DNA of 33,420 nt from Microcaldota archaeon (GTDB lineage Archaea; Micrarchaeota; Micrarchaeia; Norongarragalinales; UBA97), in the NCBI GenBank assembly GCA_016194335.1, contig JACQBR010000005.1, forward strand, positions 1 to 33,420, given 5' to 3'. Position 1 is the first letter of the stretch, and each line of letters begins with the position of its first letter. This document shows, one piece after another, positions 25,351-32,846 of the stretch. Under the pieces are notes generated by a model. It ran no database searches. It saw only the letters and a list, made by a program, of their open reading frames with translations, and was not told where the DNA came from. Position numbers and translations under genes: made by a program.

Positions 25351-25992
25351 CTCCGGGTTGCTATTATTTGCGCATAACTCCTATTTAAATATTCCCCTTC
25401 AGCATCCTCCGTTTGCCAAAAGAAGTATTCTTGTGCCTTATTCCGGTAAATAGAGCAAGCTAGTGGTAATTTATTTTTCGCACTGGCATCCGCTCTTGGG
25501 GGAGCATAAATGCCCTGGCGGGAAAAGCGCTTTTTTAACTGTTGGTCGGGTCCGTTTCTCAAAAGCACTTAGAGAACTTCATCCCCATCCCGCCTTGCCT
25601 TCATGGCGACGGTAATGACCGACGACATATAGGGCGCGCAGTTGAGGTTAAGGCCGCCGCTAAGGACGTGAAGAAGGATTTGCCACGCGGACGGCGTCGT
25701 TCTCATACGGGAAGAGTTTGCGCGCAGGTTGTTAATAAGGGTTTCTGCGGCCTCGGCTTTGCTAAACAATTCGTTTTTGTTAAATAATCGCCATTCTTGC
25801 TAATTAATTCGTGAAAGTCAAGTTTTTAAGCAGTTGACTCTTGTGGGTTTCGGCCAAGAGAACCAGCGAGCGTTAGCGAGCGGACTGGCTTTTAGGCAGT
25901 GGGGTGAATTGGCCGTAGTGGTAAGGGGTTTGTAAGGGGAGAAGCCAGTTTTTCCCCTTACTGCATTGTTTCTTCTCTGGGGTTAGCGTGAT

Positions 25993-26033
25993 GTCTCCAG
26001 CCGGGGCTTTGTCGGGCCGGACCGGCTGGAGAC
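25993..26033 (+). repeat. 12-bp perfect hairpin before the decayed transposase
   Basis: GTCTCCAGCCGG at 25993-26004 pairs perfectly with CCGGCTGGAGAC at 26022-26033 across a 17-base loop, directly before the tnpA remnant. IS200/IS605 elements carry such subterminal palindromes, and IS200 has a translation-blocking hairpin here. Confidence 0.65.
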
Positions 26034-26034
26034 G

Positions 26035-26478
26035 ATGTGTTATGGAGGTAGTGTGAGCTTTGTTCGGGGCGCGGCGCATTCGCGCGGGTTTGCAGCGTGG
26101 TTTCTTACTTGGAATACGAAGTACCGGTATAAGATGCTTGCGAAGAGAGGGCATTTCGTTGCGTGCGAGGCGATTTTACAGCGGGTTTGCCGCAGCATGG
26201 TTTTCAGTTGCTTGCAGTGTCGGTGATGCCGACGACCGTGCAGTTGGTGGTGGTCGGGCCACACACTTTGAGCGCGAGCGTATACGCATTTTTGCTGAAG
26301 GGTGCGAGCGCTCACGAGTTGTGCGAGTTCGAGCCGCGGTTTCACTTGCGGTATCCGCAGGGCCACTTTTGGGCGCGTGGTTTTGACGCCTAAGCCCGTC
26401 AGCCCGCTCGATGTGCAAAAAGCAGTTGACTACGTGCGCGCGCCGCACAATGACCCACGGCAAACCACCCTTAGCTGA
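26035..26478 (+). pseudogene. tnpA: Decayed IS200/IS605-type Y1 transposase (tnpA)
   Basis: The sequence reads as tnpA across three segments in frames 1, 3 and 1. First is WFLTWNTKYRYKMLAKR, matching the family's W-x-TKYR start. From about 26190, after a shift, comes HGFQLLAVSVMPTTVQLVVV and FLLKGASAHELCEF, ending near FWARGF. After a second shift near 26380 comes SPLDVQKAVDYVRAPHNDP, which holds the candidate catalytic Tyr. The HUH motif that should read H-V-H is T-V-Q, so both metal-binding His are lost. The enzyme cannot be active. A hairpin precedes it and another follows (AAAGGC-GAGCG-GCCTTT at 26550-26566), probable element ends. No tnpB is seen. Confidence 0.7.
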
Positions 26479-26549
26479 CTGGACTGGGCAGCAGGAAACC
26501 GCGAGCCGCCCGAGCCACGACAGCGAGGGCGGCCTGCGAGCCTAACCCA

Positions 26550-26566
26550 AAAGGCGAGCGGCCTTT
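26550..26566 (+). repeat. Hairpin downstream of the tnpA remnant
   Basis: AAAGGC and GCCTTT form a perfect 6-bp stem around the loop GAGCG. Its form and position fit the right-end hairpin of an IS200/IS605 element. Confidence 0.4.
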
Positions 26567-26584
26567 AGGTCGCGGAGGAGGTCG

Positions 26585-26656
26585 TTGTGAGCTTGCCGGC
26601 TGCGGGATTGCAGTTGGCGTCTCGCGGTTTCCCATAATCTGCTGGATCGCCTGCCG
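26585..26656 (-). repeat. Duplicate of the 3' end of the neighbouring membrane-protein gene
   Basis: On the minus strand this encodes RQAIQQIMGNRETPTAIPQP, paralogous to RQAVRQIMGNRQGTASPQP at the end of the gene at 27354-27878. Two exact DNA matches are shared: 14 bases (26593-26606 with 27392-27405) and 18 bases (26625-26642 with 27421-27438). The copy is in the same orientation and has no gene body upstream. Confidence 0.7.
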
Positions 26657-26705
26657 CATGGGAAAGTATTAATTCAAGTATGACAAATTACTATTGGTGG
26701 TAATA

Positions 26706-26948
26706 ATGACTTACGTCACCGTTCACGTCAACGAGAAGGGGCAGGTGGTAATCCCCAAATTCCTCCGTGAGGCTTACGGGATTGAACCCAACAGCGAGGT
26801 TCTTATCGGGGAGAAGGAGGACTCTCTGGTCATAGAACGAAAGCTCAGCGTCAAGGAGTTCGCCTCGGCACTTGATTCCTTCCCCAAACGAACGGGAGTC
26901 AAGGTTGACAGCGATGCGGATTACGCCGAAGAGATGGAATCCAGATGA
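26706..26948 (+). CDS. vapB: AbrB/MazE-type antitoxin
   Basis: An 80-residue antitoxin. The swapped-hairpin DNA-binding fold is seen in VTVHVNEKGQVVIPKFLREA and YGIEPNSEVLIGEKEDSLVIER; the C-terminal part (KEFASALDSFPKRTG) would wrap the toxin. I chose the ATG at 26706 because GGTGG lies five bases before it; a TTG four codons upstream is less likely. The stop overlaps the toxin start by four bases (ATGA), so the two are translationally coupled. The pair probably represses its own promoter. Confidence 0.88.
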   Translation: MTYVTVHVNEKGQVVIPKFLREAYGIEPNSEVLIGEKEDSLVIERKLSVKEFASALDSFPKRTGVKVDSDADYAEEMESR

Positions 26949-27319
26949 ACTACGTTGACGCAAACGTCATCATCTACGCGTTGACCGACAGGGAGACTAA
27001 AGGAAGAAAATCGCGGGAACTGCTTGCCAACCAAAGGCTCTGCACAAGCATCCTGTCACTTGACGAGGTTGCCTACAAACTCTCCAAACGCTCAAAGAAG
27101 GACGCGATTGCAGCCGTGGACATTCTCAGCCACTCTCCAACCCTGTTGCTTGTTCCGTTTCTGCCCCAAGACGTTGATCAGTTCAAGTCGCTGCTTGAAG
27201 GGTTTGATCCGCGGGATGCGATTCACGCACTCACCGCAACCAAAATGCGGGCTTCAATAATCTACTCTGAAGACCCTGATTTTGACCAGCTTGCCATCGC
27301 GAGAAAAACCCCGTGGTGA
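26945..27319 (+). CDS. vapC: PIN-domain toxin, VapC-like ribonuclease
   Basis: A 124-residue PIN domain, predicted Mg-dependent endoribonuclease. Acidic active-site residues are all present: D5 (VDANVIIY), E41 (SLDEVAYKL), D91 (RDAIHAL) and D110/D112 (SEDPDFDQL). Length is typical of VapC. It overlaps the antitoxin gene by four bases. The pair lies between two copies of a gene's 3' end, next to a transposase remnant, which suggests recent acquisition. Confidence 0.9.
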   Translation: MNYVDANVIIYALTDRETKGRKSRELLANQRLCTSILSLDEVAYKLSKRSKKDAIAAVDILSHSPTLLLVPFLPQDVDQFKSLLEGFDPRDAIHALTATKMRASIIYSEDPDFDQLAIARKTPW

Positions 27320-27353
27320 AAGATCGTCAAGCGTAAAAAACAGTTTTTCGCAA

Positions 27354-27878
27354 CTATCTTCTCTTCCCTGATTTTTTCCCCGCCTGGGGGATTGCCGGCT
27401 GCGGGGAGGCCGTTCCCTGCCGGTTTCCCATAATCTGCCTCACCGCCTGCTGCTTTGCGGAAAGCGCTCCGTCAAGGGCGTCGCGAAGCTGCTTGAGGGC
27501 GTCCCTTCCCAGGTTGCCGGAGAAGATTGGCGAGCCGTCGCGGCTGATGTCGAAGTGGATGAATTCCGAGACGAAGTCGCGCGAGTCCCGGTCCACGACC
27601 TTGGGGTATTGCAGGGGGGTGAGGGAGAAGCCAATCATCCCTCCCTCGCCGACTGCCGGCGTGTGCCTGTGGCCCGACGCCTCCAGCACCTCCTCCGCGG
27701 CTTGGGGCGAAAGCTGGCGCAGCACGAGAAAGAGCAGCGTGTTGAGCGCCAAGACTCCGGCCGCAAAGAGCAGGAACGAAGCGTCGCGCCTCAAGAGCGT
27801 GAGGCCGATTGCCAAGACGCCCGTCCAGAAAAGCGCGTTTGCAGCCGAGCTCCGCACGAAATCCAAGACTGAAGCCAT
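27354..27878 (-). CDS. Two-helix membrane protein of unknown function
   Basis: A 174-residue protein with two N-terminal membrane helices (about residues 14-28 and 33-53), then a soluble domain with GGMIGFSLTPLQYPKVVDRD, FVSEFIHFDISRDG and a helical DALKQLRDALDGALSAKQQ. The tail is basic and Pro/Gln-rich. I do not recognise the family. Its 3' end is duplicated about 800 bases downstream, beyond the toxin-antitoxin pair. A GATTAATAGG box lies about 38 bases before the ATG. Confidence 0.75.
   Translation of the reverse strand: MASVLDFVRSSAANALFWTGVLAIGLTLLRRDASFLLFAAGVLALNTLLFLVLRQLSPQAAEEVLEASGHRHTPAVGEGGMIGFSLTPLQYPKVVDRDSRDFVSEFIHFDISRDGSPIFSGNLGRDALKQLRDALDGALSAKQQAVRQIMGNRQGTASPQPAIPQAGKKSGKRR
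27381..27452 (-). repeat. Resident copy of the duplicated gene end
   Basis: The last part of the unknown membrane-protein gene; the partner copy is at 26585-26656. The offset between the two copies is 796-799 bases, and the 3-base indel keeps the reading frame. Confidence 0.7.
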
Positions 27879-28000
27879 AAAAAAAATCCCCCAATGCGTT
27901 ATGCGGCTCCAGCCTATTAATCCATTCGTTTTTGTTGAGGGGAGTATAGGGCTAATCCGACCGCGGTGCGAACTGCGTGTTATCGGGGGGTTTTTCCGGA

Positions 28001-29212
28001 TTAATATCTTATGATTACCTTGTCGCCCACGTTGGCGATGTGGTTGAAGTCAAGGTCGATTCGCGAGCCTGAATCCGTTTCAATCACGAACGAGTCCTTG
28101 CGCTTGTTCACTCCCACCACCTTGCCCAGGAGCGTGCCCAGTTCGGTGTAGACGGCCTTGCCTTCCAGTTGCAGGCCGGAGACGATGTCCTTGCGGAATT
28201 CGCGGGAGAGGAATATGACGAGGAAAAGCACGCCCACGATGAGGAGGAGCACGAGGAAGAACTCTGGGAAGGAAATCGCGCCGAGCACCCAGTCGGACGC
28301 CGAGTTGAAAAGCACCCAGAAGAGGACGATGGCGCTGGCGTTGACCATGAAGTTGGGGTAGAGGAAGTTCTTCTTCTCCACGTACGCCTCGAGAAACTGG
28401 CCGGTCACCGTGAGGAGGAGTGCCACCACCAAAAGCGAAAGCTCCTTTAGGAACACGGCGGCGATCTTGAGCAGTTCCGTGCCGTGGTACGCCGACGCCT
28501 TGGAATAGCCAATCGCGATTGCAACCACGGCAAGGGGGATGGCGGCGAAGTAGAAAACCGAACTCACGCGGTCGAAGGAGAACCTCGCCGACTCCAGGCC
28601 GCGCGCCACCCACTCCTCAATGCCGGTTGCCTTGATGATGAGGTACGCGCCAAGCAGCCCGAGGAACACGCGAAGGCCCTGTCCGCCGAAGAGGTAATAG
28701 AGTCCGAGAGCCACGCCGGGAATGCCGAAGACGATGCGCGCGAACTGCGGTTCCTTCAGCTTGTCGATGATGACGAAATAGGTCTTTTCCAAATCCTTGT
28801 TCTGCTTGATGTAGACGGACTTGACGCTCACGATTTTCAGGCGGCTTTGGATAAGCGGCATCACCCTCTCGTCGCTCGCGCCGTCGGAGACGAACACGCA
28901 CGCCTCGGGGTGGAAGTCGCTGATCACCTTCTCCACCTGGTTGACGATTTCTCTGTCGGCCGCGTATCCAAGCGAGCGGCTGCCGGTGAGGACCGCAATC
29001 TCCACCGTGTGCTCGCCGGAAAGCTCGTCGTAAGTCTTCACGGCCTGGAACATGGTGTTGGCGTCCGACTCCTCCGGGTCTGCTAGCGCGAGCTTTGCTG
29101 CGGCGTCGCCCACGGCCTTCCGCCCCACTACCGGCCCGCGGATTTTCGCCTTTTCGAGCAAGTCGGCATCCACGTCGATTGCGAGGACGAGAAGGCGCTT
29201 GAAATCAGCCAC
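28001..29212 (-). CDS. DUF373 family archaeal membrane protein
   Basis: A 403-residue protein of the archaeal DUF373 family (PF04123), function unknown. The N-terminal soluble half has FKRLLVLAIDVDADL, DPEESDANTMFQAVKTYDEL, TGSRSLGYAADREI and VFVSDGASDERVMP, all typical of the family. Several membrane helices occupy about residues 160-330. A C-terminal soluble tail has GSRIDLDFNHIANVGDKVII. The start is GTG at 29212, supported by GGTGGAG just upstream; an ATG seven bases before it is out of frame. The TATA-like box at 29245-29256 overlaps the edge of a 91-bp repeat. Confidence 0.88.
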   Translation of the reverse strand: MADFKRLLVLAIDVDADLLEKAKIRGPVVGRKAVGDAAAKLALADPEESDANTMFQAVKTYDELSGEHTVEIAVLTGSRSLGYAADREIVNQVEKVISDFHPEACVFVSDGASDERVMPLIQSRLKIVSVKSVYIKQNKDLEKTYFVIIDKLKEPQFARIVFGIPGVALGLYYLFGGQGLRVFLGLLGAYLIIKATGIEEWVARGLESARFSFDRVSSVFYFAAIPLAVVAIAIGYSKASAYHGTELLKIAAVFLKELSLLVVALLLTVTGQFLEAYVEKKNFLYPNFMVNASAIVLFWVLFNSASDWVLGAISFPEFFLVLLLIVGVLFLVIFLSREFRKDIVSGLQLEGKAVYTELGTLLGKVVGVNKRKDSFVIETDSGSRIDLDFNHIANVGDKVIIRY

Positions 29213-29244
29213 TGCATCTCCACCGCATAACTAAAGTGAAAAGC

Positions 29245-29256
29245 CCTTAATTAATA
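29245..29256 (-). promoter_or_regulatory. TATA-like box of the DUF373 gene
   Basis: The minus strand reads CTATTAATTAAG, about 38 bases before the GTG start. Its upstream flank is the end of a 91-bp repeat element, so the element may have altered this promoter. Confidence 0.4.
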
Positions 29257-29344
29257 GCGGATTGCATAAATAATGAAACATTGCCAGCAATCCGCTAGTT
29301 GCAAATCGCACTTCTAAAGTTCCAGAATTAATGCGATTTGCTAT
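29254..29344. repeat. 91-bp double-hairpin element, copy 1
   Basis: It contains GCGGATTGC/GCAATCCGC (29257-29265 and 29287-29295) and GCAAATCGCA/TGCGATTTGC (29301-29310 and 29332-29341), two perfect stems. Its ends are also imperfect inverted repeats (14 of 19), bounded by TA. It is nearly identical to the copy at 31024-31114, with two mismatches. A small non-autonomous mobile element is the likely explanation. Confidence 0.8.
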
Positions 29345-29382
29345 AAGAATCGAGTGGGGGCAGGCGTGACGGGCCTCATCAG

Positions 29383-30012
29383 CTAGAGCATGGCTGGCGC
29401 GAGGGCAAACCTAAATTTGGGAACCTTCGCCCTTTCGCGTTTGGGCGGTTTCTGGATTTCAAAGCGCGTCCGCTGCAACGGCTGCCCCCAATAAAACTGC
29501 TCGACAAACTTATCCCAACCCTGTTTCGCCGAGAGTGACGGGTGCCTAAGAAGCACGAGGTTGCCGGCGTTGTCAACTACGCCATAGTGAAAGCGTTCGA
29601 GCAACTGCCGCGAGTCGGGCCGCGAAAAGGGAGATTCGCCATTCCCTGCAATCTTTTTGATTGCCCCCCCCAGCTTGATGGTCCTTTTGTTTGGAAGATA
29701 ATACGGGACGAAAAGGTTTTCGGCGCAATGCTGTGTTAGTTTAGTATACTTCAGGTCCGTGTCTGACATAAGGCTGGCCAGTATGCTTCCTAGTCCAATC
29801 AGTGGATTCAATAGTTCTGAGTCTGGGTTGGCTAAGGAATTTGCCCACCATGCAATACCCAGCCTTGACGCGAGGACAAAGCCGCGGATTTCATCAACTT
29901 TTTCCTTGAGTTCGGGGTGGAGCTCTTCATACTTCACGATTTCGTGTTCGTAGGGAACGCGGTTTTTCAGCCAGAGCTTCGGGTTTCCATCCTTCCGTTT
30001 CTCAAGAGCCAT
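29383..30012 (-). CDS. Orphan protein of unknown function
   Basis: A 209-residue protein starting MALEKRKDGNPKLWLKNRVP. I reject the longer frame from 30051 because it would run through the TATA-like CTTTTAAG at 30035-30042, which sits at the right distance for a leaderless start at 30012. It has one weakly hydrophobic stretch (LLNPLIGLGSILASLM) and a basic, Pro-rich C-terminus. Text such as FHYGVVDNAGNLVLLRHPSL does not match a family I know. It lies between two 91-bp repeats with the SPFH gene, and its codon use looks less GC-biased than its neighbours, so it may be acquired. Confidence 0.65.
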   Translation of the reverse strand: MALEKRKDGNPKLWLKNRVPYEHEIVKYEELHPELKEKVDEIRGFVLASRLGIAWWANSLANPDSELLNPLIGLGSILASLMSDTDLKYTKLTQHCAENLFVPYYLPNKRTIKLGGAIKKIAGNGESPFSRPDSRQLLERFHYGVVDNAGNLVLLRHPSLSAKQGWDKFVEQFYWGQPLQRTRFEIQKPPKRERAKVPKFRFALAPAML

Positions 30013-30033
30013 GCAAGACAAAAAGACAAGAAC

Positions 30034-30043
30034 GCTTAAAAGC
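30034..30043. promoter_or_regulatory. TATA-like element between divergent genes
   Basis: GCTTAAAAGC lies about 25 bases before the orphan gene's start (minus) and about 44 bases before the SPFH gene (plus). It can serve as a box in either direction. Confidence 0.45.
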
Positions 30044-30081
30044 CCCCCCAATCACAATCACTACTGGTTGGTGGCAACTTA

Positions 30082-30951
30082 ATGTCGGAAAGGCGCGTGG
30101 TGGTTTTCGTTACGGTGATAGCCGCGGCGCTGCTTCTCTTCTACGGCGCCGTGGGCTTTCTCAAGGCCTCCCCACTCCTAACGGGCGCGCTTCTTCTTTC
30201 AATCGCCGGCCTTTTCTTCCTCTCCCCCACGATTGCGAGCTTTCTCGAATACGAGCGCGGGGTGCGGTTCCGCTTCGGCCGTTTCAAGGACGTGCTGGGG
30301 CCCGGCTGGAAAATCGTCATCCCGCTTTACGACACTATCGTGCGGGTGGATTTGCGCGAGCAGGAAATCGACGTCCCCCCCGTGAAGGTCGTCACGAGCG
30401 ACGACGTTGCCGTGAGCGTGGACACGATTTACCTCATGAGGATAAAGGACCCGGCAAAGAGCGTGATTGCCGTGCGGGATTACCGCAAGGCGGTTTCCGA
30501 CCTCATCACCTCCGAAATCCGCACTGCGGTGAGCAAGATGCCGCTCAAAGACGTCCTCAACAGGCCCGAGGACATCAACACCGCCCTTACGAGGCAGCTG
30601 GAGGAGATTGACGGCGCGTGGGGAATCCAGACGACGAAATTCGAGGTCGAGGGAATCGTCCTTCCCGAGGAGCTCGTGGCCGCGATGACGAAACGGCAGG
30701 TGGCCTCCGAGGTCCAGCAGCGCACCACCATCGAGGCGGAAACGCGCAAGATTTCGATAAACGCAATCAACCAGGCGGCGAGCGCCCTGACGCAAAGGAC
30801 GATGGCATTCCTCTACATCGACGCCCTCAAGCAGATTGGCCAAAGCAGGAGCACCAAAATCGTGCTTCCCTCCCAACTCGTTTCCCCCGACGCCCTGCGC
30901 GAGGGGATTGCCGAAGGGCTTGGCAGGGACTTCATTGAGGAGGCGAAATAG
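30082..30951 (+). CDS. SPFH/Band 7 protein, stomatin/slipin-like
   Basis: A 289-residue membrane-organising protein. Two N-terminal hydrophobic segments (about residues 7-27 and 34-52) precede the SPFH domain, with EYERGVRFRFGRFKDVLGPG, IPLYDTIVRVDLREQEIDVP and VKVVTSDDVAVSVDTIYLMR in the usual order. The coiled-coil part follows (AMTKRQVASEVQQRTTIEAE), and the end has SQLVSPDALREG. Stomatins form rings at the membrane and often work with a NfeD partner and a membrane protease; no NfeD gene is in this window. GGTTGGTGG precedes the ATG. Note that lonB lies elsewhere in the window. Confidence 0.92.
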   Translation: MSERRVVVFVTVIAAALLLFYGAVGFLKASPLLTGALLLSIAGLFFLSPTIASFLEYERGVRFRFGRFKDVLGPGWKIVIPLYDTIVRVDLREQEIDVPPVKVVTSDDVAVSVDTIYLMRIKDPAKSVIAVRDYRKAVSDLITSEIRTAVSKMPLKDVLNRPEDINTALTRQLEEIDGAWGIQTTKFEVEGIVLPEELVAAMTKRQVASEVQQRTTIEAETRKISINAINQAASALTQRTMAFLYIDALKQIGQSRSTKIVLPSQLVSPDALREGIAEGLGRDFIEEAK

Positions 30952-31023
30952 TTTTTGGGTGGTAGAGCAGTGCCGGATGTTTTTTCCCTCACACGAAGAA
31001 GCACAATGAGGGTTTGCGAAATT

Positions 31024-31114
31024 ATAGCGGATTGCATAAATAATGAAACATTGCCAGCAATCCGCTAGTTGCAAATCGCACTTCTAATGTTCAAGAATTA
31101 ATGCGATTTGCTAT
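31024..31114. repeat. 91-bp double-hairpin element, copy 2
   Basis: Direct-orientation copy of the element at 29254-29344, 89 of 91 bases identical. Both stems are intact (31027-31035/31057-31065 and 31071-31080/31102-31111). The two mismatches lie in the second loop, so structure is conserved. It lies between the converging SPFH and Nudix genes. Confidence 0.8.
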
Positions 31115-31128
31115 TAGTTTCTTTTGGG

Positions 31129-31677
31129 CTAGAACAGCTCCGGATGCCCTTCCCTCACCATCAGGATTGCCGCGACGTGGCCCGGCGTGACGATTTTTTT
31201 CTCCCTCACTAGCGTGAGCAATTCCTTCGGGGTTGAAAGCTCCACCTCTATCTCCTCCGTCCCGTCCAGATCCTGCCCGCGGGTTTTCTCCGCCCCCCTC
31301 GCGAAAAACGCGTGCGCGCGGTTGGCGCGCTGGGACGGTTCGGGGATGAACGTGAATATCTCCTCCATCCTCCCCTTCACCGCATAGCCCGTCTCCTCCC
31401 GCAGCTCCCGCCTTATTGCGTCCGCGGGCTTTTCGTCCGGCTCGCAGACGCCAGCGGGAAGTTCGAGCACAATCCTGCCCGCGCCGTGCTTGTACTGCCG
31501 GACGAGAGGCACCTTCCCGTTTCTGGTGAGTGCGAAAATCACGTTCCAGTCGCGGCTTTCGATGACGAAGTAGTCGCGTATCCTCCTCCCGTTGGGCAGG
31601 AGGCATTCGTCCGAACGCACGCGCAGGTAGGGGGAGTTGAAAACCCGCTTGCTTGAGAGCACCTTCCAGCTTTTCAT
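31129..31677 (-). CDS. Nudix hydrolase, ADP-ribose pyrophosphatase type
   Basis: A 182-residue Nudix protein. The Nudix box G-x5-E-x7-REUxEExGU is complete: GVCEPDEKPADAIRRELREE followed by TGY. Ahead of it is VPLVRQYKHGAGRIVLELPAG, typical of ADP-ribose diphosphatases, which split ADP-ribose into AMP and ribose 5-phosphate. Substrate is inferred from that region only. It follows the SpoIIM-like gene by 27 bases but has its own TATA-like box on top of that gene's stop, giving a leaderless or short-leader transcript. Confidence 0.92.
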   Translation of the reverse strand: MKSWKVLSSKRVFNSPYLRVRSDECLLPNGRRIRDYFVIESRDWNVIFALTRNGKVPLVRQYKHGAGRIVLELPAGVCEPDEKPADAIRRELREETGYAVKGRMEEIFTFIPEPSQRANRAHAFFARGAEKTRGQDLDGTEEIEVELSTPKELLTLVREKKIVTPGHVAAILMVREGHPELF

Positions 31678-31700
31678 GAGATAAGCTGAGGGCGTTGAAC

Positions 31701-31712
31701 AAATTTAAGGCG
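31701..31712 (-). promoter_or_regulatory. TATA-like box of the Nudix gene
   Basis: The minus strand reads CGCCTTAAATTT, overlapping the stop of the SpoIIM-like gene and about 28 bases before the Nudix ATG. Confidence 0.4.
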
Positions 31713-32556
31713 CGATGATTGACTGGCTTTCGATAAAGGCGCCGATGGCGAGGAACACCGTCGCGAGGGCAGCGAGTTTCGCCACATCGTAAACCACGAT
31801 GAAGAACGAGTCCGCAAGCTTGGCGCGCCGGATGAGTGCGCTGCTCATTATGCCCCCCGCAAGCGCCGCCGTGAGATAGGCGAGAAGCTCGAAAGAGCCG
31901 TGGGGCAAGATTCCCAATATCCCGCTGCCCAGTGCCGCAAGAGCGTCGTAGGAAGAGCCTCCCATCCCAGCTGCCTTGAAGGCAAGCGAGCCGAGGAACA
32001 CGCCGATGATGCTGGAGTTCCACGAGAGGATTGCCACCGAGCCGGCGCTGAGGAAGATTGAGAACGCCAGGATTGCCAGGAGCACCTGGAAGTTGTGCAG
32101 GAAGAGGCCTTCAAAAAGCGCAACCTGCCTCTCCTCGCTTTGCGCCTGCGTAACGCGGCCGCTGAACGTGCTTTGGATAGCGCCAAGCTCCCAGACCTGC
32201 ACGTCGAACACCGCGTTCCCCTGGCCTGAAGGCAGCGCGATGTAGGAAGCGGTGAAGCCAGCAACCAATCCCGTGAAAAGCCCGATGAGAACGATTACGA
32301 CGGGAAAGTGGCGAGCGAGCGTGCGGCTGCCGAGGAAAGTCGCCTCTTCGTATCCCGACTCGTCGAAGTTGAACAGCTCGTAGACAAACGGGATGCACGC
32401 GATTGCGGCAATGGCCACCAGCGCCACGCCCTTGTCGTGCAGGCCTGAAAGGATGGAAAGCCACACCGCAACTGCCGCGAACACGAACGCAAGCAGGAAT
32501 ACCTTCCACGGCCGCGCCTCGGCCTCCTGCGGGGAAATCACCGACTCGAGCACCAT
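31705..32556 (-). CDS. SpoIIM-like (DUF95) integral membrane protein
   Basis: A 283-residue protein with about six membrane helices. The family signature GILPHGSFELLAYLTAALAG is near residues 213-232, and WNSSIIGVFLGSL precedes it. Archaeal members of the stage II sporulation protein M family (PF01944) are widespread; their role is unknown, though bacterial SpoIIM acts in envelope remodelling with peptidoglycan hydrolases. A GGTTAAAAACC box lies about 29 bases before the ATG, consistent with a leaderless mRNA. Confidence 0.88.
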   Translation of the reverse strand: MVLESVISPQEAEARPWKVFLLAFVFAAVAVWLSILSGLHDKGVALVAIAAIACIPFVYELFNFDESGYEEATFLGSRTLARHFPVVIVLIGLFTGLVAGFTASYIALPSGQGNAVFDVQVWELGAIQSTFSGRVTQAQSEERQVALFEGLFLHNFQVLLAILAFSIFLSAGSVAILSWNSSIIGVFLGSLAFKAAGMGGSSYDALAALGSGILGILPHGSFELLAYLTAALAGGIMSSALIRRAKLADSFFIVVYDVAKLAALATVFLAIGAFIESQSIIAP

Positions 32557-32617
32557 GAGGGAAAAGAAGGGCGGGAATAGGGTTTTTAACCAGGGGGGAG
32601 AGGGCTCGGGAAGTGTC

Positions 32618-32846
32618 TTTCACGAAAACCTCTCTACACTTTTTCATAGTTTGAATGCGAAGTATTGTCCGTAGGGTTTTCGGCAGTCAGCCGTAACCCG
32701 TCTGGCGCGAAATCCTCAAAACTCGGCATAATCGCCGAGAATTCCCGTCATTCCGATGCAGAACCAAGTGCCGTTTCTTCCGCGCCAAATCCACCTCCAA
32801 CCGCCCAGAATAAGTATGGCGAAAGTGTCAGCTAGTTTTCGTGAAA
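32618..32846. mobile_element. Candidate 229-bp element with 32-bp imperfect terminal inverted repeats
   Basis: The left end starts TTTCACGAAAAC (32618-32629) and the right end closes with its exact complement GTTTTCGTGAAA (32835-32846). After a 6-base mismatch the match resumes with ACACTTT on both arms. No gene lies inside. A non-autonomous element or a large RNA hairpin are both possible. Confidence 0.35.

Larger units (their letters stand above)
24902..26034. other. Long region without a confident gene
   Basis: About 1.1 kb with no gene I can name. It holds the terminator zone after ftsZ, strong TATA-like boxes at 25152-25165 and 25382-25394, an 87-codon minus-strand frame (25087-25350, GTG start), a 66-codon minus-strand frame (25569-25769, TTG start) and dense small hairpins from 25860 on. 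The AT/GC mix is uneven, suggesting accumulated fragments. No rRNA, tRNA, SRP or RNase P motif was recognised. Confidence 0.5.

Noticed and set aside
25569-25769. 66-residue minus-strand frame and an opposing plus-strand frame
   Set aside because: Starts only at TTG, no family recognised, and both strands read equally well; not enough to call a gene.
25828-26431. 12-base direct repeat AAGCAGTTGACT at 25828-25839 and 26420-26431
   Set aside because: The second copy encodes the Tyr region of the tnpA remnant; without a longer match it may be chance, so it was not called an element end.
29383-30051. Longer start for the orphan gene at 30051 giving a hydrophobic N-terminus (MGGLLSVLVFLSC)
   Set aside because: That stretch spans the TATA-like box at 30035-30042; the ATG at 30012 fits a leaderless transcript.
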